Assembly (NCBI GenBank): GCA_023136775.1
Contig: JAGLQO010000013.1
Location: 1 to 53,286, forward strand
Reading direction: 5' to 3'
DNA length: 53,286 nt
Origin: Candidatus Pacearchaeota archaeon
GTDB lineage: Archaea > Nanobdellota > Nanobdellia > Pacearchaeales > GW2011-AR1
This document shows, in pieces, positions 31,512 through 38,982 of this stretch. Every line of letters begins with the position of its first letter. Within the stretch, counting starts at the first letter, position 1. A model generated the notes under the pieces. That model made no database searches. It was not told the origin of the DNA and saw nothing but the letters and a program-made list of their open reading frames with translations. The position numbers and the translations under genes are program-made.

Positions 31512-33395
31512 TCAACTGAACCATATTTTCAAAATACCACGAATCTTCTCTATCCTTTTTATCAACATCTCAACTTCCTTAATCTCTCGAGGAACTACTA
31601 CCAAAAAACATTCCGCATAATCCTTATCAATCATTTTAATATTAGCTTCCTTTATAACAAAACCACCTCGAGAAACAGTATTTAAAATGTCTGATAAAAT
31701 CCCAGACCTCTCATTCACTTTCAACTTAATTTTAATTGGACGATTAAATGTCTCCTTCCAATTTACATGTATCTGAGATTTTGTTGAATGATCAATTCTA
31801 TTACAATTCTTTTTATGAACAAGAATTTTCCTATAAGATTTTATCACCCCTACAATCTCATCAAGTGGAAGTGGATTACAACATCTTGCCAAATTATATT
31901 TATGATTCGGAAACTCTTCACTTATCACTAAATCTTCAAAATCTAATTTTCGATCCTTAACAGTCGGAAATAATCTTACAACCTTTACATCCTCATATCT
32001 CTTAACACCTTTCTTAATATGAGATTTTGCCCTAGAAGTAACTACAAATTTTAACCAAGCTCTTCTCGGTCTTTGAAATTTATTCGTAACAATTTCGACA
32101 ACATCTCCCGATGTCAATTCTTTTTTTAACGATGAGAAATTTCCGTTAATCCTCCCCCCAGTTGCCAAGTCCCCAACCTTACCATGAATCCTATATGCAA
32201 AATCCAGAATTGTAGAATTCTTAGGAAAATCAAAAACATCACCCTTCGGAGTATAACAATAAATTCTATCCTCAAATAAATTCAACTTCAAAGATTCTAA
32301 AAAATCTTTATCCTCTCCACCCTTCTGTAATTCAAAAATTTCTTTCAACCATGCAGTCTTTTTTTCAAAACCAATATCTGTCTTTAGTTTTTTATAAGAC
32401 CAATGAGCAGCCACTCCTTCTTCCGCAACCTCATCCATCTCAACAGTTCTTATCTGAACCTCCAAAATCTTACTATCCAAAAGTTCCAAACAAGTATGAA
32501 TTGATTGATAGCCATTTTCTTTTGGACAAGAAATATAATCTTTCAAAGTACCTGGAATAACTTTATAATTCTCATGCAAAACACCAAGACAATCATAACA
32601 ACTCTTTTCATTTTCCACAATAATCCTAATCGCCAAATGATCCCTTTGCGTCTCCAGCGGCTTTTTCAAATCTTTCATCTTTTTATAAATACTATAAATC
32701 TGCTTTTGACGACCCTTAATTTTCACGGACTTGCCTTTCAAAAAATTCTCAAATTCTTTTATTATTTTTTCTAAATACAATTGCCTCTCCTCATAAGTTT
32801 CTTTCAAAAAATTCTCAATCTCTCTATACTTTCGAGGATTAATAACCCTAAAAGAAACCTGAATAATTTTCTGTTTTAATTTCTCAGCCCCAAGTCGACC
32901 AGCCAACGGAGCATAAAACTCCACAGCGTCTTCAGCCAATCTCTTCTGCTCTTTTTCCGCAAAAGATTCCATGGTCTCTAAATTAACAAGTTTAGAAGCA
33001 AGCCGAACGAAAACAACTCGAATATCATAAAGCGTTGTAAAAAATATTTGACGCATCAAATCCGCCGAAGCTGATTTTGACTTCTCTTTTATTTCTTTTA
33101 ATTTTAATTGTTCAAAAACCAAATTAACAACTTCTCCATCAAAAAATTCCTTCAAATTTTCTTTAGAAATTTTATTTTCAAGACCATACAAAAATCCAGC
33201 AACAACAACGCTTCTTGACATCTTAGATTCAATCAAATATTTAGCAATTTTCAAATTATAAAAATAAACTGATTCCCCATTCAATCTTTTTTCAGAAAAC
33301 AAATATTTCTTAGAAAAATCCAAAGCATGCTTAAAACTATTAATATCTTCCTTTGAATAATTTTTCTCCTTACATAATAACTCTAAATTTTCCAT
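31512..33395 (-). CDS. Long RelA/SpoT homolog, (p)ppGpp synthetase with inactive HD domain
   Basis: 627 residues. Residues 30-170 occupy the HD hydrolase place but lack its ligands: FLYGLEN stands where LHDxxED is expected, and the first His is Tyr (YFYNLKIAKYL). Residues 195-345 are the synthetase: KGRQKQIYSIYKKM, QRDHLAIRIIV, CPKENGYQSIHT and EVQIRTVEMDEVAEEGVAAHWSYK, all key residues kept. A TGS domain (YCYTPKGDVFDFPKNSTILDFAYRIH) and a C-terminal ACT domain (LKVNERSGILSDILNTV) follow. It makes the alarmone from GTP/GDP and ATP. Hydrolysis is probably supplied by the stand-alone HD gene at 34136-34675 in the same operon. Long RSH proteins are uncommon in archaea. Confidence 0.93.
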   Translation of the reverse strand: MENLELLCKEKNYSKEDINSFKHALDFSKKYLFSEKRLNGESVYFYNLKIAKYLIESKMSRSVVVAGFLYGLENKISKENLKEFFDGEVVNLVFEQLKLKEIKEKSKSASADLMRQIFFTTLYDIRVVFVRLASKLVNLETMESFAEKEQKRLAEDAVEFYAPLAGRLGAEKLKQKIIQVSFRVINPRKYREIENFLKETYEERQLYLEKIIKEFENFLKGKSVKIKGRQKQIYSIYKKMKDLKKPLETQRDHLAIRIIVENEKSCYDCLGVLHENYKVIPGTLKDYISCPKENGYQSIHTCLELLDSKILEVQIRTVEMDEVAEEGVAAHWSYKKLKTDIGFEKKTAWLKEIFELQKGGEDKDFLESLKLNLFEDRIYCYTPKGDVFDFPKNSTILDFAYRIHGKVGDLATGGRINGNFSSLKKELTSGDVVEIVTNKFQRPRRAWLKFVVTSRAKSHIKKGVKRYEDVKVVRLFPTVKDRKLDFEDLVISEEFPNHKYNLARCCNPLPLDEIVGVIKSYRKILVHKKNCNRIDHSTKSQIHVNWKETFNRPIKIKLKVNERSGILSDILNTVSRGGFVIKEANIKMIDKDYAECFLVVVPREIKEVEMLIKRIEKIRGILKIWFS

Positions 33396-33429
33396 ATTGA
33401 TTAAAATTAAAAATAATTTCTCCTGTTAT

Positions 33430-33957
33430 TTACAAGTTAATGAAATTTAAAATCATTTCCCTATTCCGAACTTCGGGATGAAAAAGCGTTCCATAAATTT
33501 GCTTCTCCTTATGCTTAACAGCTTGAGCAACTTTACCTTCAGAAAAAACCTCAAAATCATCATTGAATTTAACATAATTATTATGCAAATGATAAACCTC
33601 TAAATCTCCCTCAAGCTCCAAAAATTCCTTATCAAAGTTTTCATGAAAATATCCAATCTCCAAATTCTTCTTTAATCCACCACCAAAGACAAGTCCAATT
33701 AATTGAAACCCTGCACAAATACCAAGCAATGGTTTCTCAAAATTCTTTATCCAATTAAACTTTTCAACATCTTCCAAAAAAGAATTATCTTTCAAACTAG
33801 TACCACAAATAATTACCTTATCACATCCATCAAAATCCTCTTCAGTTAACTCCAAATAATACTTAGTAAAAAAATCCCCCTCCAAAATATCCTCAATAGG
33901 TTTTACAAATTCTAAATAATGAAGTTTTTCTTTACATAGATTAATAATTAAAATCAT
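33430..33957 (-). CDS. Class I glutamine amidotransferase (GMP synthase subunit A-like)
   Basis: 175 residues. The nucleophile elbow LLGICAGFQLIG holds the catalytic Cys and GTLFHPEVRN holds His and Glu, so the triad is intact. At this length, as a lone domain, it resembles archaeal GMP synthase glutaminase subunits (about 190 residues), but anthranilate/PabA-type or other partners remain possible. It lies between the RSH synthetase and the HD hydrolase, which suggests a tie to guanine nucleotide supply. Its first 59 bp are an exact copy of 34081-34139. The new start at 33957 has a GGAGGTC ribosome binding site 8 bp upstream that belongs to the inserted element. Confidence 0.85.
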   Translation of the reverse strand: MILIINLCKEKLHYLEFVKPIEDILEGDFFTKYYLELTEEDFDGCDKVIICGTSLKDNSFLEDVEKFNWIKNFEKPLLGICAGFQLIGLVFGGGLKKNLEIGYFHENFDKEFLELEGDLEVYHLHNNYVKFNDDFEVFSEGKVAQAVKHKEKQIYGTLFHPEVRNREMILNFINL

Positions 33958-34139
33958 GAATTAAGACCTCCATCTTGAAAAGAACAAGCACGAAAGAATC
34001 GTGCAACAATGTATTCTTCCCGTAACCCCCGTCCTGTTAGCTCTCCGAAAGAGTGCCTGTTACCTCGCGGGATACGCGCGGGTTTTACAAATTCTAAATA
34101 ATGAAGTTTTTCTTTACATAGATTAATAATTAAAATCAT
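33899..34139 (-). repeat. CAACAATGTATTCT hairpin element with 59-bp exact duplication of a gene start
   Basis: Copies 33899-33957 and 34081-34139 are identical, each encoding MILIINLCKEKLHYLEFVKP. The 123 bp between hold a GCACGA-AAGAA-TCGTGC hairpin, the core CAACAATGTATTCTTCCCGT, CCTGTTAGC, CTCT-CCGA-AAGAG, CCTGTTACC and CGCG-GGATA-CGCG. Read on the minus strand, the original start continues in frame through the element (the 61-codon ORF 33954-34139) to a TGA that overlaps the new ATG. The element is related to that at 14584-14674. Confidence 0.85.
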
Positions 34140-34675
34140 AACACTACCTCCTCAAGTTTTTCACGAATAACTTTAATTAATTTTTTATGGACTTCAGTTA
34201 ATTCTCTTTTTTCCTCAACCACTTTCAAAATTTCTTCAGTTTCTTTTTTATATTTTTTAGCAAATTTAATATCCATCGTAATTAAATCACTAACATTATC
34301 AAGCCTATCTGCAAGCTTAATCACAAGTGCCCAATTTCCAAGAGCATTCTCACTTGAAAGTTTATGTGCCAAATATGCTGTTTTGCCCACTTTCGAACAA
34401 GAAAATTTATCCGTCGTCAACTCAACAACCAACAAAGCAACTAAGTAACCAAAATTCTCACTCAACTCATAAACTCCCGTATCTGTCTCCTCTAATGTAT
34501 CATGCAAATAAGCAGCCGCAACTAAATCATCAATCTTATGACTTTTCTTAAATTTTGAAACAATATCAGCAACTCGTATAGGATGATTAACATAAGGACT
34601 TCCATCTTTTCTAGTCTGTCCTTTATGTTTTTTTATCGCAAACTCTTTCGCCCTAATTATCAAATCACTTTCCAT
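34136..34675 (-). CDS. Stand-alone HD-domain alarmone hydrolase (MESH1/SAH-like)
   Basis: 179 residues. The SpoT-type HD residues are complete: HKGQTRKDGSPYVNHPIRVADI, AAAYLHDTLEETDT (HD and E-D-T) and VIKLADRLDNVSDL. It is the size of the small alarmone hydrolases, which remove pyrophosphate from (p)ppGpp or reduce NADPH phosphate in metazoan MESH1. It probably replaces the dead HD domain of the RSH gene downstream. The stop overlapped the original start of the amidotransferase gene (ATGA at 34136-34139); the hairpin element now separates the two. Its start overlaps the end of the Dph6-like gene by 11 bp. Confidence 0.88.
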   Translation of the reverse strand: MESDLIIRAKEFAIKKHKGQTRKDGSPYVNHPIRVADIVSKFKKSHKIDDLVAAAYLHDTLEETDTGVYELSENFGYLVALLVVELTTDKFSCSKVGKTAYLAHKLSSENALGNWALVIKLADRLDNVSDLITMDIKFAKKYKKETEEILKVVEEKRELTEVHKKLIKVIREKLEEVVL

Positions 34676-35342
34676 TCTTTAAATTTAATTCCCTCCTCCA
34701 AGAATGCCCCTCTCCAAAATCTTCGAAACTCTTTACTTTCAATCCAGATTTAAACAAAGGACAATTTATTGTAAAACTTTCAAACTCTCCACCCTCACCA
34801 GCTGGATTAATCTTATATTTATTCCACAAAACTTCCATTTCTTCAATAAATTTTTTATCAATTTTTCGTCCTAAAAAATTTTCATCTAAAGGATAAGCCA
34901 TAACTCCAACAACAATTATTTCAAACTTCTCATCAATTAAAGTTTGCAAAATATCAAATTGCCCTCGCTGCCAAAGCGGATTAAAACACTCAATATTTAA
35001 TTTATTACAAATTTTTTGAACCCTAGTGGCCTGATAAACAGACTCAACAGCCCCCGTAACAACCCCTTCAATTTTATATTTCTTCATAGCTTCCAAAATA
35101 GCCCTCTCCAAGTCTTCCAACTCTTTTTCCTTTTCCCCTTCAGTCTCAACAACAATCAAAGGCAAATCCATTTTCTCTGCCTGCTCTTTAACTCTAGAAA
35201 TCGAAGGCGTATGAAACATAAAACTTTCCTTATTTTTAGAATCAATTGTAATCAAACAAGAAATCTCATATCCATCTTTTTTAGCAAGCCAAGCTGCTAA
35301 GGCAGAATCCTTTCCCCCACTAAACAAAACTCCTAACTTCAT
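34665..35342 (-). CDS. dph6: Diphthine-ammonia ligase-like N-type ATP pyrophosphatase
   Basis: 225 residues from the ATG at 35342; the track adds five upstream codons. The PP-loop is GVLFSGGKDSALAAW, and the family signature AGEGGEFESFTINCPLF is near residue 190. The central segment GVVTGAVESVYQATRVQKICNKLNIECFNPLW is typical of Dph6/MJ0570-type proteins. It performs the last, ATP-dependent amidation that turns diphthine into diphthamide on elongation factor 2. First gene of the alarmone operon; the link between the two is not obvious. Confidence 0.9.
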   Translation of the reverse strand: MKLGVLFSGGKDSALAAWLAKKDGYEISCLITIDSKNKESFMFHTPSISRVKEQAEKMDLPLIVVETEGEKEKELEDLERAILEAMKKYKIEGVVTGAVESVYQATRVQKICNKLNIECFNPLWQRGQFDILQTLIDEKFEIIVVGVMAYPLDENFLGRKIDKKFIEEMEVLWNKYKINPAGEGGEFESFTINCPLFKSGLKVKSFEDFGEGHSWRRELNLKNGK

Positions 35343-35412
35343 AAAACAATAACACAATTTCGATTTAACAATCTTTTGACTAAAAATTAATTAAAAATAT
35401 TTATCATAATCC

Positions 35413-35739
35413 TTACTGTTTTATTAGCTTAGGTTTTTTCCATCTAACATCCGGACCAGCAGCCAATTTATACAAAAAATAAATTACAATCAATAAAACC
35501 AAAAATCCAAACCCAAGTGCTAAATAAAATTCCTTCGTATACTTAGTAATAGCTATACCCTTATCCCTACTTCCATATACTACAGCATCTTCATTAGAAG
35601 CATCTTCCGAAACACCTTCTTCTGTTACAACCTCCTCCGAAGTTCCTTCATCAGTATTAATATCACCAAATCCAGCCTCTACAAAAGCACCCAAAAAAAG
35701 GAACAAAAACACGAATAACCCCATCAATACCTTTTTCAT
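35413..35739 (-). CDS. Small secreted/membrane protein with acidic ectodomain
   Basis: 108 residues from the ATG at 35739 (MKKVLMGLFVFLFLFLGAFVEA, a clear signal peptide); the track start lies five codons upstream. After cleavage comes a low-complexity acidic segment (INTDEGTSEEVVTEEGVSEDASNEDAVV), then a C-terminal membrane helix (FYLALGFGFLVLLIVIYFLYKLA) and a basic tail. The topology is outside-in type I. Function unknown. A TTTTTTAAATAAAAAA stretch, part of an AACATTTTTTA inverted pair at 35749-35773, may be its TATA region. Confidence 0.65.
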   Translation of the reverse strand: MKKVLMGLFVFLFLFLGAFVEAGFGDINTDEGTSEEVVTEEGVSEDASNEDAVVYGSRDKGIAITKYTKEFYLALGFGFLVLLIVIYFLYKLAAGPDVRWKKPKLIKQ

Positions 35740-35855
35740 AGACTTCATAAACATTTTTTATTTAAAAAATGTTCCATAACAAAAACCTAAAAAATAAAAA
35801 TTTTTAAAAAAAATTATCTTCCAATCTTTACTAAAAACATCAACACTCTAAAAAT

Positions 35856-35983
35856 CCCTGCCTTGAATCCGTGGGTATCCGTGTAAATCCGTGGATAAAA
35901 TTGCCTTCTTTTCCCTGCCTTGAATCCGTGGGTACCGAAGGTATCCGTGTAATCCGTGAGCTAAAAATTCGTCTTCCCTCCCC
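35856..35983 (+). repeat. Two tandem CCGTG repeats
   Basis: The first unit (35858-35908) lacks the stem (CCGTGGGTATCCGTGTAAATCCGTGG). The second (35916-35983) has GTACC-GAA-GGTAT. Both end in the TTGCCTTC/CGTCTTCC tail. They lie in the divergent gap between the secreted protein and the DRG gene. Confidence 0.7.
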
Positions 35984-36062
35984 TCCTCAAATCCACTAAC
36001 CTAAAAATCCACTAACAAAAATCAGCCAAAATCTTATTAAATTAACTTCAACTAATAATTTT

Positions 36063-36977
36063 ATGGCATCTACTAATCAATCACCATTCTATCAAAGAGC
36101 AGAACAAGAATACCACGAAGCAACCACCGACGAAGAAAGAATCGCATGTTTAGAAATAATGATGAAAGAAGTTCCAAAACACAAATCTTCTGAAAATATG
36201 CGGAAAAATTTAACTAACCGTTATAAAAAATTAAAACAAAATGTTGTCAAGCAAAAAAAATCCGGAAGAGGAGGAGCTGCAGGAATTAAAAAAGCTGACA
36301 TGCAAGTAGTCTTAACGGGATTCACAAATACAGGTAAATCAACGTTATTTTATACTCTAACAAATATGAACGCAAGAATTTCCGAGCACCAATTCACAAC
36401 ATTTAAACCACAACTCGGAACCTTCATGTTCGAAGACGCACAAATCCAAATAGTAGACATCCCATCTTTACCAAAACACGATAAATCCCTAATCAATTCC
36501 ACAGATACTCTACTCTTAGTTATAGATAACATAAACCAAATAGAAAAAGCAGAAAAATATATTTACAGAACAAAAGCAAAAATAATTTTAGTTTTCAACA
36601 AAGAAGATATACTATCTATAAATGAAAAACGAAAAATTGAAGCAACTCTAAAATCAAAATACAAAAATTATGATTATATTTTCTTTTCAGCCTCCCCAAC
36701 AAAAACAAAATTAAAAGAATTAACAAAAAAAATATTTGAAACTTTTCCAATAATTAGAATCTACACAAAAGAACCAAAAAAACCAGCGAGCAAAGACCCC
36801 ATGATTCTAAAAACTGGATCAACATTCAAAGAAGCCACAGAGAAAATCCTAAAGGGAATGTCTAAAAAAATCAAACAAGCAAAAGTTTGGGGACCCTCAA
36901 GCAAATTTGGCGGACAAGTAATAGGACTAGACCATATCTTAAAAGATAAAGATATAATAGAATTTAGAACTAAATGA
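36063..36977 (+). CDS. drg: DRG/Obg-family GTPase with TGS domain
   Basis: 304 residues. After a helical N-terminal part with a basic stretch (KQKKSGRGGAAGIKKA) comes the GTPase: G1 GFTNTGKST, G3 VDIPSLPK, G4 NKED and G5-like SASPTK. A TGS domain closes the protein (STFKEATEKILKGMSKKIKQAKVWGPSSKFGGQVIGLDHILKDKDIIEFRTK). DRG proteins act on translating ribosomes and are conserved in archaea, usually about 365 residues. This one is shorter, and G3 has Ser in place of the usual Gly (DIPS for DxPG), which may slow hydrolysis. The next gene overlaps its stop by 4 bp. Confidence 0.9.
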   Translation: MASTNQSPFYQRAEQEYHEATTDEERIACLEIMMKEVPKHKSSENMRKNLTNRYKKLKQNVVKQKKSGRGGAAGIKKADMQVVLTGFTNTGKSTLFYTLTNMNARISEHQFTTFKPQLGTFMFEDAQIQIVDIPSLPKHDKSLINSTDTLLLVIDNINQIEKAEKYIYRTKAKIILVFNKEDILSINEKRKIEATLKSKYKNYDYIFFSASPTKTKLKELTKKIFETFPIIRIYTKEPKKPASKDPMILKTGSTFKEATEKILKGMSKKIKQAKVWGPSSKFGGQVIGLDHILKDKDIIEFRTK

Positions 36978-37252
36978 ACTCCAAAAAAAAATATTTTATC
37001 CTAACACTTCTAGGAATTTTAACATTAATGCTCCTCGGAAATTTCAAAGAATCTCAAACAGGAACTATTCAAGAAATTAAAACCTCAGCAAAAAAAACAA
37101 CGATTCTTTTACAAGAAAACGACATAGAACTAATCATCTTTAATTCAAATATCAACTTACAAAAAGGAAACATAATAAAATTCTATGGAAAACAAGACAC
37201 CTACAAAAACAAAGAACAAATAATAATAGACAAAATATGGAAAACCAAATAA
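36974..37252 (+). CDS. Membrane-anchored OB-fold-like protein
   Basis: 92 residues: a signal anchor (KKYFILTLLGILTLMLLGNF), then a short beta-barrel-like domain (GTIQEIKTSAKKTTILLQENDIELIIFNSNINLQKGNIIKFYGKQDTYKNKEQIIIDKIW) with the strand pattern of a small OB fold of the nucleic-acid-binding type. The ligand is not known. ATGA overlap with the DRG gene shows translational coupling. It could place a nucleic-acid or protein-binding domain at the cell surface; this is inference. Confidence 0.65.
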   Translation: MNSKKKYFILTLLGILTLMLLGNFKESQTGTIQEIKTSAKKTTILLQENDIELIIFNSNINLQKGNIIKFYGKQDTYKNKEQIIIDKIWKTK

Positions 37253-37268
37253 AACCACCTACAAAATC

Positions 37269-37440
37269 ATTGCCTCCAATCAGTGAGAATCCGTGTTAAT
37301 CCGTGGATAAATTTGTATTCTTGACTTGAATCCGTGAACGCGATAGCGTCCGTGTGAATCCGTGAGCCAAATTGTCTTCCTTCCCCTGTCTTGAATCCAC
37401 ATAATCAAAAAAATCCGTGGCTAAAATTGTATTCTTGCCT
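37269..37440 (+). repeat. Three tandem CCGTG repeats
   Basis: Unit 1 (37269-37320) has no stem. Unit 2 (37321-37392) has ACGC-GATA-GCGT in place of the usual stem, with both sides changed together and a 4-base loop. Unit 3 (37391-37440) is stemless. They fill the gap between convergent genes and end at the stop of the membrane protein gene. Confidence 0.7.
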
Positions 37441-37994
37441 CACCTTTTAAAATATTGAAACTTCAAAAACAATTTAACCGTTTTCGTATAATACCATACC
37501 ACCAAAGCTATCAAAGATGCAATAAACCCAATAAGAAAAGATAACAAAACCAAATTTAACACATTCTTAACTAAAGACAACAAAACATTTACCGACAATA
37601 AAACCCCAATCATCAAAGGAATTAACGCAGAAGAAATCACTGACGCCAACACAACACTAAGAGAAACTTTTTTCGTAACAATTTTGAAAAAGAAAAACAT
37701 AAGCTCGAAAACAGCAGCAAATAAAACTAAAGTAATTAATTTATTAAAACCAGTAATTCCCAAATCTCCAAAACCAAATGTTAACAATGCAAAAACAAAT
37801 GAAAACAAAATTGCAAACCCAGATTTTGAAACAATGCAAAATGAAACAGATAATAAAAGAACAAACAAAAACAACGAAACAATATAAGACATCTGAAAAT
37901 CCAAAAAGGCAGAAGACAAAAAACTAAAAATAGCACAAATAGCCGAGGCTATCAAAACCAAAACAAAATCACGAATCTTAACTTTATTCTTCAT
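37440..37994 (-). CDS. Polytopic membrane protein of the surface module
   Basis: 184 residues with about five membrane helices and very short loops (FVLVLIASAICAIFSFLSSAFL, ...VSLSVVLASVISSALIPLMIGVLLSV..., ending in a basic YFKR tail). No catalytic motif or recognised family. It starts 1 bp after the stop of the coiled-coil partner gene, so it is the third member of the operon with the giant surface protein. The second copy of the module at 49406-53286 has no such gene downstream. It may anchor or transport something for the surface complex, but this is unsupported beyond position. Confidence 0.7.
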   Translation of the reverse strand: MKNKVKIRDFVLVLIASAICAIFSFLSSAFLDFQMSYIVSLFLFVLLLSVSFCIVSKSGFAILFSFVFALLTFGFGDLGITGFNKLITLVLFAAVFELMFFFFKIVTKKVSLSVVLASVISSALIPLMIGVLLSVNVLLSLVKNVLNLVLLSFLIGFIASLIALVVWYYTKTVKLFLKFQYFKR

Positions 37995-37995
37995 C

Positions 37996-38982
37996 CTACA
38001 CCTTCAACCCAATAGTTTTATTAGCATTCTTATTTTTAATCTTACTTTCTTGTCCTAAAACTTTCTCAAGTATTTTTATTTCATTTTGTATCTTAACCAT
38101 ATTTTCCTTATACCTTTTTTCCCGAAGTCTATAAGTTGCCGTTGTTATAGTCTTCGCATTAAAACAATTCTCCTGTGCTTGCTTAAGTAATTCCCTAGTA
38201 GAAACTAATTCAATCCTGAAATTAGATAACTTCTTCTCCTTAAGATACCTATTTACTTTTTTAGTTATTGGAACCGATATCCCCCCGAGGAATAAAAGCA
38301 CCAAAAGAATCTGCCACCAATATCGAACAAGAAACCCTTGAGTTGCCTTAATAGCAGATTTAATTCTTTGGCTTTCCGCAGCTGCTTGAGTTAATTCTAA
38401 ATTAGCATCACCAAGAATAAGTTCCGCATCATCATATCTCTCTCCCTCAAACGCAACCTTCGCCTCTTCAAAAATAACACGAGCATCATCAGTAATTACG
38501 CCATCTTTTTTATACTGTGCTTCTTTTTCTTCAAATAAAGAAATCTCGTCAAGAATTCTATAAGCCTGGTCCCTTCGCTGAACAATAACATAAGCAAGTT
38601 TCGCGGACTGAAAATAATCTTGAGTTTTTCTCTCGTAAGAAGGTGTTTCTTCTCCAATAACAATTAAATCCTCAAGATAAACTCCTTTAGGTCCATCTAT
38701 TTCTAATTTAAACAACTCAGTCAAATCCGAAGGAGTCATTCCAATAAAGTATCTCTTGGCTTCCAATAAAGTATCTTTAACAAAAAAACTAGAGAATCCC
38801 TCGGCCTCCATCTCGCTCACAAGACCTTCTGCTTTCATCAACCCACCCAACGCCTCTCCATAATTAACTTCCCGAACCTCATCATAAGACTGCGCAACAA
38901 CAAAACAAAAATTCATAACTAAAAACACAACTAAAACAGTCACCCCACATCCATTCTTTTTCGCATTCCAAATTCTATTCAT
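37996..38982 (-). CDS. Membrane partner protein of the giant surface protein (copy 1)
   Basis: 328 residues. Signal sequence (VTVLVVFLVMNFCFVVAQS), a helical, TPR-like ectodomain (AKVAFEGERYDDAELILGDANLELTQAAAESQRI), a membrane helix after the motif RYWWQILLVLLFLGGISV, then a cytosolic coiled coil (RELLKQAQENCFNAKTITTATYRLREKRYKENMVKIQNEIKILEKVLG). Its layout repeats that of the C-terminal end of the giant protein, suggesting common origin and pairing. The start overlaps the giant gene's stop (ATGA). The paralog at 49406-50344 has the same order. Function unknown; probably a stalk or anchor subunit. Confidence 0.8.
   Translation of the reverse strand: MNRIWNAKKNGCGVTVLVVFLVMNFCFVVAQSYDEVREVNYGEALGGLMKAEGLVSEMEAEGFSSFFVKDTLLEAKRYFIGMTPSDLTELFKLEIDGPKGVYLEDLIVIGEETPSYERKTQDYFQSAKLAYVIVQRRDQAYRILDEISLFEEKEAQYKKDGVITDDARVIFEEAKVAFEGERYDDAELILGDANLELTQAAAESQRIKSAIKATQGFLVRYWWQILLVLLFLGGISVPITKKVNRYLKEKKLSNFRIELVSTRELLKQAQENCFNAKTITTATYRLREKRYKENMVKIQNEIKILEKVLGQESKIKNKNANKTIGLKV

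Noticed and set aside
33954-34139. 61-codon ORF as an independent gene
   Set aside because: Its first 20 codons are the duplicated start of the amidotransferase gene and the rest is the inserted element. I treat it as a by-product leader frame, not a protein gene.
35856-37440. Clusters of CCGTG repeats considered as a CRISPR array
   Set aside because: Spacing is irregular, there are no unique spacers of constant length, units are internally variable and no cas genes are present.
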